18,054 nt of DNA from CALLVY01 sp937899855 (lineage in GTDB: Bacteria; Bacteroidota; Bacteroidia; Chitinophagales; Saprospiraceae): assembly GCA_039820405.1 (NCBI GenBank), contig JBCBQC010000120.1, positions 1 to 18,054 of the forward strand, written 5' to 3'. This document shows positions 1-8,301 of this stretch, piece after piece (within the stretch, counting starts at the first letter, position 1; every line of letters begins with the position of its first letter). The position numbers and the translations under genes are program-made. The notes beneath the pieces were generated by a model. That model had not been told where the DNA came from and did not search any database. It was given only the letters and a program-made list of their open reading frames with translations.

Positions 1-116
1 GTGTGTCCACTCCTCCAAGGGGATGGAACTATCATTTTCACTTATGACCCATCCTAGACATCTTTGGCAGATCTCAAAGAATTATCCCACAAGTAGCCTC
101 CCATTTTTTGTGGAAA

Positions 117-146
117 AGTAAAAAGGCCATCGCCGAAGCAATGGCC
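117..146 (-). terminator. Intrinsic terminator behind the tRNA pair
   Basis: Read on the minus strand, 146-125 forms a 9-bp stem (GGCCATTGC with GCGATGGCC, one G-U pair) closed by a UUCG tetraloop. It is followed directly by a T-rich tail (TTTTTACTTTT). It lies 26 bases beyond the 3' end of tRNA-Glu, so it most likely ends the tRNA transcript. Confidence 0.85.
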
Positions 147-171
147 AAACGTTGAGAAAGTTGTAATGCAG

Positions 172-245
172 CGACCCCGACGGGCCTCGAACCCGCAACC
201 TCCGACTTGAAAGGCCGGTGACTTATCCCATTCGTCCACGGGGTC
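172..245 (-). tRNA. tRNA-Glu (anticodon UUC)
   Basis: The minus strand folds as a complete cloverleaf. The acceptor stem is GACCCCG with CGGGGTC, the anticodon stem is CCGGC with GTCGG, the loop CTTTCAA gives anticodon TTC, and the T-arm is GCGGG-TTCGAGG-CCCGT. The discriminator base is G and no CCA is encoded, so CCA is added after transcription. It lies 6 bases downstream of tRNA-Pro and is presumably cotranscribed with it. Confidence 0.95.
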
Positions 246-251
246 AAGTAG

Positions 252-324
252 TACGGGTAGTCCGATTCGAACGGACGCCTACTGGTTCCCAAAACCAGCG
301 CTCTGGCCGCTAAGCTACACCCGT
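252..324 (-). tRNA. tRNA-Pro (anticodon UGG)
   Basis: The minus strand folds as a cloverleaf. The acceptor stem is ACGGGTG with TACCCGT, the anticodon stem is CTGGT with ACCAG, the loop TTTGGGA gives anticodon TGG, and the T-arm is GTCCG-TTCGAAT-CGGAC. The discriminator is A and no CCA is encoded. UGG can read all four proline codons when suitably modified. It is the first gene of a two-tRNA unit with tRNA-Glu. Confidence 0.95.
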
Positions 325-363
325 AATTAAGTAGAAAAAGATTTCCGAAAAAGCCAGCAATAA

Positions 364-395
364 AAAAGCCTCCCCACGAACGCGGGGAGGCTTTT
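364..395 (-). terminator. Strong intrinsic terminator upstream of the tRNAs
   Basis: This is a perfect 12-bp inverted repeat (AAAAGCCTCCCC with GGGGAGGCTTTT, 8-base loop). On the minus strand the stem is followed by a run of T (GGCTTTTTTATT), as expected for a leftward terminator. On the plus strand the tail is only TTTT, so it could work weakly in both directions. The nearest leftward gene ends at 690, nearly 300 bases away. It therefore serves either a long 3' UTR of that gene or an unrecognised small RNA. Confidence 0.8.
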
Positions 396-689
396 GCTTA
401 GAGCACGTGTCTGGTGCTAGCTTTGCCGATAGCGTTCCGGGCGCTCGGGCGAGCGAACCTCGGGGAAAGACAATTGATGTGGCTCTAAATATCTCATGAT
501 AAAAATTTAATCCTCGTTTGAAATAGAAGGGCACTTGCACCCGCTAATTTGGCGATTCCTCCTTTCGTTCGTTCCGTCCATCGCCGTTTATTTGGTGTAT
601 CGGGGAAGTGCGCATTTGACCAGTACAACTGTGGGTTATCACGATTGGTTCCACCGGCTCCGAAAAAATTTAAAATTGGTTTTCGACAT
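396..689. other. Non-coding stretch between terminator and oxidase gene
   Basis: No convincing reading frame was found on either strand; the frames present have no recognisable protein character. The only structure seen is a small GC-rich hairpin at 442-455 (CGCTC, loop, GAGCG). I looked for tmRNA, SRP RNA, 6S RNA and RNase P signatures and recognised none. A small RNA ending at the 364-395 terminator is possible but unsupported. Confidence 0.5.
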
Positions 690-1991
690 TCAAGCCGTAC
701 CAATCTCACGCGTGGCGGCTTCGCACATGCCCCGCACCGAAATCTGCCCCGTGTAATTGCCAAACAATTGCCGCTGCGGATATTGCGCTCGCAGGAGGCG
801 ATCCAGCTCCGGCCAACTTTGGTAAAGCGCCGGGCTGTAAATGGGAATGGCTCGGGGCCAGCGAAAAATAGCCTGCTCCGCAAAGTCGCCGGAGAAGCCA
901 AACAGCCGGCTCAAATCTTCCTTCAGCAGCGTGGCGATGTCGGCATCGCTGCGGGCCAACAGATCGGGGTAACTTTCGTCCTGTCGGAGAATGGCGGTGA
1001 GACTCAGCAATTTGGGATCGCGGCTGCGCTGCGGAAAAATGCAGGAGTTGAACAAAACGCCCAGGCTGTGCAGGCCCTCACTCCGGGGGATCAAACAACC
1101 AAAGCCTTCACGGAAGCGGGGCAGCTGCGTGCGCTCCAGTAGGACGGTGGTACTGAGCAGCGGCGTGTACGCAATCCGGGCGAGCCGTTCGGCGAGGGGG
1201 CCGCTAAAAAAATGCTGGCTGACGTGCGCGGGAGTGGTGAGGATGAGGTAGTCGGTACTGTCGCGGTACTGCAAACCGTCGACGCCCAGCCGGAGGTGGG
1301 CGTGCAAGCGTTCTTGTAGGGCATCGATCAGGTCGGCCATGCCTCCCGCGAAGCCATGGGTACCCACGGGGCGCTTGCCACCCGGGGCCTTGGGCTGCGC
1401 GCGCCGGTGGCGCCAGACGGCCAGGGGCAAAAAGTCACTCCGGTTGAGCATCCGGGCCACCGGGCTCAGGGCGCCGGGGAAGCTGAGTTGGTCGGCATTG
1501 GCCCCGTAGATGCCGGCGAGCCCCGGGGAAAGTACTTGCTGGGCAAAAGCATCGCCAAAATACACCCGACCGAAGTCGCTGGCCGTTTGTAGGGTCTGGC
1601 GGTGGGGCCAGAGGGCGCGGCCCAGGAGGACAATGCTTTCCAGGAAGCGCAGGGGAAAGCGGTGGAGCTTTTGCCCCCGAACGAGGAAACGCTTTTTGGC
1701 ACTGGGCTGGGGAGCGAGCAGGGGCAATTTGAGAGCATCGCAGAGGGCCTGCACCTCGGGGGACCACAAAAAGCCATTGGCGGCCTGCTCGGCCAGTCCC
1801 CGTTCCAGTTGTTGGGTTCCCAACAAGCCCCCGGGCCGCTCGGCCCGCTCGATGATTTCGAAATCGTAGCCGCGCTGCTGGAGGAAAAAACCGGTCAGTA
1901 AGCCCGCAATGCCTCCTCCGATCACCCGGATGGGCCCCTTGGGGGGTAATTTTGATCCCAGATAAAAGCGCTCGCGCAGTTTATATTTCAT
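690..1991 (-). CDS. FAD-dependent protoporphyrinogen oxidase-like protein
   Basis: A 433-residue flavoprotein of the amine-oxidase/HemY-like superfamily. Such enzymes oxidise protoporphyrinogen IX or coproporphyrinogen III late in haem synthesis. The N-terminus carries the dinucleotide-binding motif VIGGGIAG (residues 23-30), and an ERAERPGG segment around 48-55 matches the conserved FAD-contact region. The C-terminus reads GQISVRGMCEA, the usual closing FAD-binding segment with a Gly/Ser-Val-Arg-Gly core. The length is slightly short for the family (about 440-480 residues). There is no signal peptide or obvious membrane segment, which fits a cytoplasmic or peripheral enzyme. No other haem gene is in view, so the exact substrate is inferred; a carotenoid or other porphyrin-related oxidase of the same fold is the main alternative. 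Confidence 0.78.
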   Translation of the reverse strand: MKYKLRERFYLGSKLPPKGPIRVIGGGIAGLLTGFFLQQRGYDFEIIERAERPGGLLGTQQLERGLAEQAANGFLWSPEVQALCDALKLPLLAPQPSAKKRFLVRGQKLHRFPLRFLESIVLLGRALWPHRQTLQTASDFGRVYFGDAFAQQVLSPGLAGIYGANADQLSFPGALSPVARMLNRSDFLPLAVWRHRRAQPKAPGGKRPVGTHGFAGGMADLIDALQERLHAHLRLGVDGLQYRDSTDYLILTTPAHVSQHFFSGPLAERLARIAYTPLLSTTVLLERTQLPRFREGFGCLIPRSEGLHSLGVLFNSCIFPQRSRDPKLLSLTAILRQDESYPDLLARSDADIATLLKEDLSRLFGFSGDFAEQAIFRWPRAIPIYSPALYQSWPELDRLLRAQYPQRQLFGNYTGQISVRGMCEAATREIGTA

Positions 1992-2459
1992 TTTGGATTA
2001 ATATTTGTGGTAGCGTACTCGATGCTACCATTGATCGACGAAACTATTGGAAAAAGTGGACAGCTGCGTCATTTTCCCGGTAAGTATTCTGTCAAAAGCG
2101 AGGCTGTTCCAGACGTACCAGGCGAAATGGTGGTGCCGGAAAAGATTCCCGGTCGCGGAGGCGACCAACGGTGGGCAGTACCGCTGCGAAACACTGATAA
2201 TGAGGATATTAGCCGAATGGTTAATACCAATAAATTGTCGGAAGAGCCTTGATAATCTCGAATAAAAGCCCTAAAATTGTGTTGAAATTACAACGAGAAA
2301 ACAGAAGGGACCCATCAAAGGCGCCATTTGCTAGTGCCCGCTTGATACCTCCCCCGAGTACCCATACCGTTGAAGTCCTCCACACCAGAATCTGCTACCC
2401 TCATTATTTAACCAACTAGGGGCCTTACGCCTTTGTAAACTTACGCAGCCTAAAGCGCT
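1992..2459. other. Divergent intergenic region, no gene recognised
   Basis: This lies between the leftward oxidase gene and the rightward polysaccharide locus, so both promoters should be here. Reading frames of 72-81 codons exist near 2007-2265, but they overlap one another in different frames and show no domain or signal-peptide character. I treat them as chance. No clean TAnnTTTG element with a properly spaced upstream TTG was found. Confidence 0.45.
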
Positions 2460-4700
2460 ATGGACTTACAGTACCTATTAAACATACTATCACGAAGAAA
2501 ATGGTTGATCCTGACCGTCATGGTCATCGCATCAGTCGCCACCTACCTCCTCGTCGACCGGCTCCCGCCGAGTTATAAGTCAAACGCCCAACTCTCCACG
2601 GGCATCATCGACTTTAAGGGGCTCAACGTCGAAGAGGACAATCCTTTTCTCCAAAAATTTACGGTCGAAATCAGCTTTGGTAACCTCATCGAGTTCATGA
2701 AGTCGCAACGCAACGTCCAGTTGTTGACCTACAAACTACTGGTACACGATCTGGCCCGCGACAGCGTCAACCAAGAGACGCCCTTCCGCTCCCGCAATGA
2801 TTTGAACGAGGAAATCGACCTCCGCCCCTATTCGCAGGCCGAAATCGACCGACTGGTACAAACCATCCGCCACAAAATGGGAGAATTGGACAATTCGCTG
2901 GGCGATCCCCGCCTCGAACTGGTTTTTCGGGACCTCTCCCGAGCCTACGGCTACGACCACGAGACCCTACTCAAGGAGCACCTCGCCATCGAACGCAAAA
3001 ACGAGACGGACTTCATCAAGGTCGAATTCGAATCGGAAAATCCCCGGCTATCGGCCTTTGCAGTCAATACCTACTGCCAGGAGTTTTTGCGCAACTACGC
3101 CCTCCTACAGGAATTGGAAGACAAAACCTCGGTGAGTTATTTTCGCCAGCAAGTCCGCGACAAAAAGGAGGAATTGGATGAGGTCCAGGCGGAGCTCGAC
3201 AGTTTCCGGCTCAACAAGGGGCTGGTGGATCTGGAGGGGCAGCGGCAGGCCATCGTTTCGCAGATTACCCAGTTGGAGCAAAAACGGGAGTCGACCGCCG
3301 AGAAGATTCCCTCCCTGCGGGCCAATATCCAGCGGCTCAATCGGTACCTGGCCGAAATCGACCAGAAATCCAAGGGCAACGAGGCCGAAAGCCTGTACGC
3401 CAACCAAGCCATTCAGAACCTCAAACGCAAAATCTCGGAGTTGGAACGCGCGTACATCGCCTCGAACTATTCGGACGAGAAGATCGAAAAAGAACTCCAA
3501 CTCTACCGACAAAACTACGAGAGCCAAATCAAGCGGGTAGCCGCCCTAGAGCCCCGCAACGAGGACGACGAGCTCGACAAGTCGGACGAAAAAATCCTCG
3601 AACGGCGGATCGAAAAAGAATTGGAGCTCAAAGAAGCCGAGGAGGGTCTGGCCTCCATCAATCGCGAACTGGCGCGGCTGCGGCAAAACAAACTCAGCCT
3701 CGTCTCCTCCGATGCCAACGTCCAAACCCTGATGCAGCGGCTGGAGTTGATCGAAAAGGAATACCTACAACTGACCTCCAAGACCAGCGATATGACCATC
3801 GAGATGGAGAGTTCCTCTTATCCGGTTAAATTGGTGACCCACGCCCAGGTGCCCGACAAGGCCGAACCCAATCACCAACTGATCGTCTCGGGCTTCGCCG
3901 GTATGGTGAGCGGCACCATGTGCGTCGTCCTAATTTTCTTCCTCACCTTCCTCGACGTCAGCCTCAACTCGCCCCACCAATTCTCCAAATTTACCAACGT
4001 CCAGCTACTCGCTACGGTCAACAAGATCAAAGCTAAGAACCTGGATATCCAGCAGCTCTTTAGCAGCAACGGAGGGGATCCCAAACGGGAAAACTTCAAG
4101 GAATCGCTGCGCAACCTGCGCTACCTGGTGGAAAGCTCGGGGGCCAACAAGTTCCTCTTTACCAGTACCAAAGACCAGGAGGGCAAGACCTTTTTGATCA
4201 TGAACCTGGCCCACGCGCTGACGCTCAAAAACAAAAAGGTCCTGCTGATCGATACCAATTTCAAGAACAATACGCTGACCCAGATGTCGAGCCAGACGGA
4301 TCACTTGCTGAACAATTCGCGGCTGATCGGGGAAAATGACCTGGAGGAAGAATTTGTCTCGAAGGCCATGCACAACAAGTTCAACCTCGAAAACGTGGAC
4401 ATCATCGGCAACCGGGGGACGCACCAGTCGCCCTCGGAGGTCTTTGCGGGGAAGGACTTCAAGAATTTTATCCACAAGTTGGAGGGCAACTACGACTACA
4501 TCCTGCTGGAAGCGGCAGCCATGAATAAGTATTCGGACACCAAGGAACTGACCGAATACGTCGACAAGGTCGTGGCGATTTTTGCGGCGGAATCGGAAAT
4601 CCGCCCGCTGGACCGCAATTCGATCGACTACCTCAAATCGCTGGGCGATAAATTTATGGGGGGCGTGCTGAATCGGATTGACCTAAAAAATTTGAGTTAG
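2460..4700 (+). CDS. Wzz/BY-kinase-like polysaccharide chain-length protein with degenerate kinase motifs
   Basis: A 746-residue inner-membrane polysaccharide co-polymerase. It has a transmembrane helix near residues 15-33, then a large periplasmic region. That region is strongly coiled coil from about 210 to 445 (many Glu/Lys/Leu heptads). A second transmembrane helix at about 473-498 is preceded by a proline-containing segment (THAQVPDKAEPN). A cytoplasmic ATPase domain follows, a layout known from Wzc, GumC and ExoP proteins. The Walker A region is TKDQEGKTF (570-578), which keeps Gly-Lys-Thr. The Walker A' stretch is LLIDTNFKNN (595-604). The expected Walker B aspartate is replaced in YDYILLEAAA (Glu684). 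The C-terminus lacks the tyrosine cluster of true BY-kinases. It is the first gene of the polysaccharide block and probably sets chain length; active tyrosine kinase activity is doubtful. The ATG at 2460 gives a sensible start just before the first helix. Confidence 0.85.
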   Translation: MDLQYLLNILSRRKWLILTVMVIASVATYLLVDRLPPSYKSNAQLSTGIIDFKGLNVEEDNPFLQKFTVEISFGNLIEFMKSQRNVQLLTYKLLVHDLARDSVNQETPFRSRNDLNEEIDLRPYSQAEIDRLVQTIRHKMGELDNSLGDPRLELVFRDLSRAYGYDHETLLKEHLAIERKNETDFIKVEFESENPRLSAFAVNTYCQEFLRNYALLQELEDKTSVSYFRQQVRDKKEELDEVQAELDSFRLNKGLVDLEGQRQAIVSQITQLEQKRESTAEKIPSLRANIQRLNRYLAEIDQKSKGNEAESLYANQAIQNLKRKISELERAYIASNYSDEKIEKELQLYRQNYESQIKRVAALEPRNEDDELDKSDEKILERRIEKELELKEAEEGLASINRELARLRQNKLSLVSSDANVQTLMQRLELIEKEYLQLTSKTSDMTIEMESSSYPVKLVTHAQVPDKAEPNHQLIVSGFAGMVSGTMCVVLIFFLTFLDVSLNSPHQFSKFTNVQLLATVNKIKAKNLDIQQLFSSNGGDPKRENFKESLRNLRYLVESSGANKFLFTSTKDQEGKTFLIMNLAHALTLKNKKVLLIDTNFKNNTLTQMSSQTDHLLNNSRLIGENDLEEEFVSKAMHNKFNLENVDIIGNRGTHQSPSEVFAGKDFKNFIHKLEGNYDYILLEAAAMNKYSDTKELTEYVDKVVAIFAAESEIRPLDRNSIDYLKSLGDKFMGGVLNRIDLKNLS

Positions 4701-4747
4701 TGGTAGATTAGCCGCTTTGAATAGCGGCGGGGCCTGGTGGATTATCG

Positions 4748-4755
4748 TATCTTTG
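4748..4755 (+). promoter_or_regulatory. Possible Bacteroidota -7 promoter element
   Basis: TATCTTTG matches the Bacteroidota -7 consensus TAnnTTTG exactly and lies about 60 bases before the flippase start. No TTG is present at the usual 19-base spacing; the nearest (4717-4719) is 28 bases away. Just upstream, 4711-4728 is a perfect 6-bp hairpin (GCCGCT, loop, AGCGGC) without a T-tract. The same octamer also occurs by chance inside a gene near 16976, so this is only suggestive. Confidence 0.35.
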
Positions 4756-4817
4756 GGCTTCCTAATCGACTGAACGACTCCGAATCCCGGAACTATTAAG
4801 CATTCAAAATCATCGCC

Positions 4818-6182
4818 GTGTCCGCAGCGCAAAAATCCTACTGGTTAAAATCGGGTCTTTTCAGCATTCTCGAAAAGGGTTCGGTGTTTGTCTTCGGTTT
4901 TGGGGGCATCGCCTTGCTGGCGCGCGGGCTGAGCCTGGAGGCCTTTGGCATCTGGGCCGTCTTCAATACCGTAACGGCCTTTTTTGAAGTGGCGCGGATC
5001 GGATTACAGCAAAACGCGCTGGTCAAATTCCTGAGTACCCACGAGGGGGAGGATGCCGCCCGGATCGGTACCGCTTCCCTGTTCAACAATATTCTCCTGA
5101 CCGCCTTTTCCGTCCTGCTGCTTTTTACGGGCAGCTTCTTCATCGGCCAGGCCCTCAATGCGCCCGCCCTGGGCTACCTACTTCGCATCTACTGCGTCAC
5201 CACCATCCTACTCATCCCCTTCCAACAGTTCAACTTTACCCAACAAGCCAAGCTGGACTTTAGCGGTATTTTCTGGAGCAATTTTGCCAGCAAGGGCAGT
5301 TTTTTTGCCTTTATCCTCTTCCTTTTTCTTACCAAGTCGGAGATGACGCTGGAAAAGCTGGCCTACTGCCAAATTTACACGGCGACGGTGGGCAGTCTGA
5401 TCTCCTACCTGTTTGCGCGGAAATACCTGGAATTTTCGGCCCGGATCGACTGGAACTGGGTGGGCCGCCTTTTCAATTTTGGGCGCTTCGTATTCGGGAC
5501 CAACCTCAGTACGATGCTCTACAAAAACATCGACAAGCTCATGCTCAGTGCGATGATCGGCCCGGAGGTGGTGGGTGTCTACGACCTGGCCATCAAGGTA
5601 ACCAACCTGGTGGAGGTGCCGACTTTTTCCATTGCCTCGGTGGTCTACCCACAGAGTGCGCGCCAGATGCTGAGTGAGGGCAAAACGGCGGTCAAACGAC
5701 TTTACGAGAAGTCCGTAGCGGCCATTCTGAGCCTCATCCTCCCCTTTTTAGCCTTTGTATTCCTAGCCGCCGACTACATCATCCTCTTGATGGGGACCGA
5801 CAAGTTTACCGACTCGGTAGGCGTGCTGCGGATCACCATCCTCTTTGGGCTATTTATCCCCTTCGCCATCCAATTCGGTACGGCGATGGATTCGATGGGA
5901 CGGCCCCGGATGAACTTTCGGCTGACCCTGGCCATGGCCCTGCTCAACGCGGCTTTGAACTACCTGTTCATCTCCCAGTTTGGCGTCATTGGCGCGGCCT
6001 ATGGCACGTTATTGGCGTGGTTTATCGTGTTTGTGATGGGGCAATGGATCCTCTACCGCACGCTGGATGTCCGCTTCTACCGGGTCTTCGGGCTCATCCC
6101 GCAGTTGATTCGCGAAGGCTGGAGCCTATTGCAGCGGCTGGTCAACAAAAATGAAACCGTATCCCTAAAATCTGAAGTATAA
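4818..6182 (+). CDS. Wzx-type flippase (MOP/PST oligosaccharide translocase)
   Basis: A 454-residue polytopic membrane protein of the MOP exporter superfamily. These proteins flip lipid-linked oligosaccharide units across the inner membrane. The N-terminus (LEKGSVFVFGFGGIALLARGL, then FGIWAVFNTVTAFFEVARIGL) has the typical first two helices of the polysaccharide-transport branch. About a dozen hydrophobic segments are spread over the whole length. The middle motif NLSTMLYKNIDKLMLSAMIG, followed by VGVYDLAIKV, is the classic second-half start of Wzx proteins. The start is a GTG at 4818: the upstream in-frame stop is at 4797 and no ATG lies between. The length fits the family (about 420-500). 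It follows the chain-length protein by 117 bases and is 11 bases before the methyltransferase, so it belongs to the glycan assembly unit. Confidence 0.9.
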   Translation: MSAAQKSYWLKSGLFSILEKGSVFVFGFGGIALLARGLSLEAFGIWAVFNTVTAFFEVARIGLQQNALVKFLSTHEGEDAARIGTASLFNNILLTAFSVLLLFTGSFFIGQALNAPALGYLLRIYCVTTILLIPFQQFNFTQQAKLDFSGIFWSNFASKGSFFAFILFLFLTKSEMTLEKLAYCQIYTATVGSLISYLFARKYLEFSARIDWNWVGRLFNFGRFVFGTNLSTMLYKNIDKLMLSAMIGPEVVGVYDLAIKVTNLVEVPTFSIASVVYPQSARQMLSEGKTAVKRLYEKSVAAILSLILPFLAFVFLAADYIILLMGTDKFTDSVGVLRITILFGLFIPFAIQFGTAMDSMGRPRMNFRLTLAMALLNAALNYLFISQFGVIGAAYGTLLAWFIVFVMGQWILYRTLDVRFYRVFGLIPQLIREGWSLLQRLVNKNETVSLKSEV

Positions 6183-6193
6183 ATTTGGTTCAC

Positions 6194-7021
6194 ATGACAC
6201 CTGAACAGTTTACCGAAGGCATCGCTTATTCCGAAGACAATTTTCAAAACGATCAGGCGGCTCACCTCAAGGTCGACAAGGTCTTGATCCGCGAAAAATT
6301 TGACCTCGATGGCAAACGCATCCTCGATTTTGGCTGCGGCATGGGGGGCATGAGCCTGTGGTACGCCACCAATTGGGATTGTACCGTGTACGGGCTCGAT
6401 ATCGACCGGCACCACATCAAGGTCGCCCGGCACGTACAGGAAAAACACGGCATCGGCAATGTCACCTTCGACAAACGCAACATCCTCGATGATCCGCTGG
6501 GGGAAGACGAGCGTTTTGACTACGTTTTTCTCAATGACGTGGCCGAGCACATCGACTATCCCATCCTGGAGGCCATCTTTGTCCAATTGGAAAAGGGCCT
6601 GGCCCCCGGTGGTCAGGTCTTTGTGACCTATCCGCCCTGGCGCAGTCCCTACGCCTCCCACGTGACCCACGCGGTCAAGGTGCCCTGGTGCCAGTTTTTA
6701 CCCCCCAAGGTACTCCACCGCATGATCGAAAAGAACAACTTGCCGATCGTCGGGGAAGAGGAAAGCGACCTGCTACAAGCCTATTACGGCCTCAATCACC
6801 TGACCCACGAGCGCTTGCTGAAAGTGGTCAAAGCGGCGGGATTACGCCCGGTCTACCGCAAATCGCACTGCATTCTCAACCGCCTTCCCGGCTTGGGACG
6901 GGCCAACATCAACTTTTTTCCCCTCGACTTTTTGGTCACCAAAGAATTCCTCCTCCTCGAACGGGCGTCTACTCCGCAAGTCCGAGAGGATGCGGACCTG
7001 CGCCAGGAACTATCGCGTTAA
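6194..7021 (+). CDS. Class I SAM-dependent methyltransferase
   Basis: A 275-residue cytoplasmic protein with the Rossmann-type methyltransferase core. Motif I is LDFGCGMGG (44-52). The acidic ribose-binding strand is VYGLDID (65-71). A motif-IV-like segment reads FDYVFLNDVAEHI (108-120). The residues after about 170 form a family-variable C-terminal part. I chose the ATG at 6194; a TTG at 6185, two bases after the flippase stop, would add three residues. By context it probably methylates a sugar or a lipid-linked glycan intermediate, for example capping a chain or decorating a residue. The sequence does not identify the acceptor. The short gaps on both sides support cotranscription. Confidence 0.85.
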   Translation: MTPEQFTEGIAYSEDNFQNDQAAHLKVDKVLIREKFDLDGKRILDFGCGMGGMSLWYATNWDCTVYGLDIDRHHIKVARHVQEKHGIGNVTFDKRNILDDPLGEDERFDYVFLNDVAEHIDYPILEAIFVQLEKGLAPGGQVFVTYPPWRSPYASHVTHAVKVPWCQFLPPKVLHRMIEKNNLPIVGEEESDLLQAYYGLNHLTHERLLKVVKAAGLRPVYRKSHCILNRLPGLGRANINFFPLDFLVTKEFLLLERASTPQVREDADLRQELSR

Positions 7022-7057
7022 ATGTGCCCATTCGGCACGCCATAAAAAGACCACGCA

Positions 7058-8290
7058 ATGGATACGAATTACGACATCATCTACCTGAGTTTGTTCCGCT
7101 GGGACGGGCCCTATTCTTCGATTTCGGAAGCCATGGCCAAGGTGTTGGCCAAAAACAATCGGGTGTTTTACATCAATCACCCCTATTCCTACAAGGATTA
7201 CTTTACCGAAATTCCGGGCGATCAGTACCGGGAGCGACGGGCCCGGCTCCGCGGTGGTGACAACCAGTACGAAGAGGTCCATCCCAAGGTCATCTCGGTC
7301 ATTCCGCCCCTCACCCTACCGATCAATTTTCTCCCCGTCGGTCCGCTGCACCGGTCGTTAAACCAGCGCAATCAAGGGATCATCCTCCGGGCGATCAAGG
7401 AGGTCATCACCCGATACAACATCAAGCGATTCATCTACCTCAACTGTTTCAATCCCTTTTTCGCACCGGTTTTGCCCAAGGAATACGGAGCGGTGATGTC
7501 GATTTATCAGTGTATCGACGACATGGCGGTGAGTGAATATACGATCCGGCACGGCGTACGGTTGGAGGAGGAGGCCATTCGAGCGGCGGATGCCCTCACC
7601 GTGACCTCGCGCGAGTTGTACCGCCTCAAATCTCCCCTCAACCCGGTGGCCCACATCGTACACAATGCGGCCGAAACGGCCATTTTCCAGCGGGCGCAAA
7701 CGGAAGCCCTCCCCTGCCCTCCCGAGCTGACCCACCTGGAAGGCAAGGTCATCGGCTTTGTGGGCAATATGGATGCCCTCCGAATCGACTATCCGCTACT
7801 CAAGAAAATTGCCGAAACCCACACCGACAAGACGCTGGTCCTGGTGGGCCCCGTCAACAGCCCCGAAATTAAGAACTTAGGCATCGATCGCCTGCGCAAT
7901 GTGGTATTTACCGGCCCCAAGCCCATCGAGGAGCTGGCGCCCTACCTCCAGCGCTTCGACTGTGCGATCATCCCATTTTTGTGCAATACCCTGACCAAGA
8001 GCATCTACCCGCTCAAGATCAACGAATACCTGGCGGCGGGTCGCCCCGTGGTGTCGACTTCCTTTTCGGAAGACATCCAATCCTTTGGCGAACACATTTA
8101 CCTCAGCGACTCGCACGAGGCCTTTTTGAACAACATCCAACGAGCCATCGCGGAGGACAGTATCGAGCGGCGGGAGGAGCGCTTGGAAGTGGCGCAAAAC
8201 AATAACTGGGATGCGCGGGTGGAGCAAATCTGGGAGATCATCAACGATTTTATTCAACAAAAGACGACAAATGTCGGTCAACCCGTATAG
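7058..8290 (+). CDS. GT4-like glycosyltransferase (TuaH-like)
   Basis: A 410-residue cytoplasmic glycosyltransferase of the GT-B fold. The N-terminal half (YDIIYLSLFRWDGPYSSISE near 6-25) contains the acceptor-side Rossmann domain. The second half starts with the strand VIGFVGNMDA (231-240), followed by LVLVGPVNS and VVFTGPKPIEELAPYL. The nucleotide-sugar-binding segment is IYPLKINEYLAAGRPVV (316-332), which carries the conserved Glu and the GxPVV turn of GT4 enzymes. TuaH-type and teichuronic-acid-like enzymes share the PLKINEYLAAG signature. It would add a sugar to the lipid-linked repeat unit; donor and acceptor cannot be read from sequence. It lies 36 bases after the methyltransferase and 11 before the next gene. 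Confidence 0.87.
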   Translation: MDTNYDIIYLSLFRWDGPYSSISEAMAKVLAKNNRVFYINHPYSYKDYFTEIPGDQYRERRARLRGGDNQYEEVHPKVISVIPPLTLPINFLPVGPLHRSLNQRNQGIILRAIKEVITRYNIKRFIYLNCFNPFFAPVLPKEYGAVMSIYQCIDDMAVSEYTIRHGVRLEEEAIRAADALTVTSRELYRLKSPLNPVAHIVHNAAETAIFQRAQTEALPCPPELTHLEGKVIGFVGNMDALRIDYPLLKKIAETHTDKTLVLVGPVNSPEIKNLGIDRLRNVVFTGPKPIEELAPYLQRFDCAIIPFLCNTLTKSIYPLKINEYLAAGRPVVSTSFSEDIQSFGEHIYLSDSHEAFLNNIQRAIAEDSIERREERLEVAQNNNWDARVEQIWEIINDFIQQKTTNVGQPV

Positions 8291-8301
8291 CTTGCCATAA
8301 T

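Noticed and set aside
54..292. Minus-strand frames of 61 and 72 codons
   Set aside because: They run through both tRNA genes and the terminator; no protein character.
549..1142. Long plus-strand frame (197 codons) and other frames opposite the oxidase gene
   Set aside because: They lie antisense to a well-supported flavoprotein in GC-rich DNA, where shadow frames are expected; no domain seen.
2007..2265. Overlapping frames of 72-81 codons in the divergent intergenic region
   Set aside because: Two frames compete over the same DNA, with no signal peptide, domain or leader; more likely chance in a promoter region.
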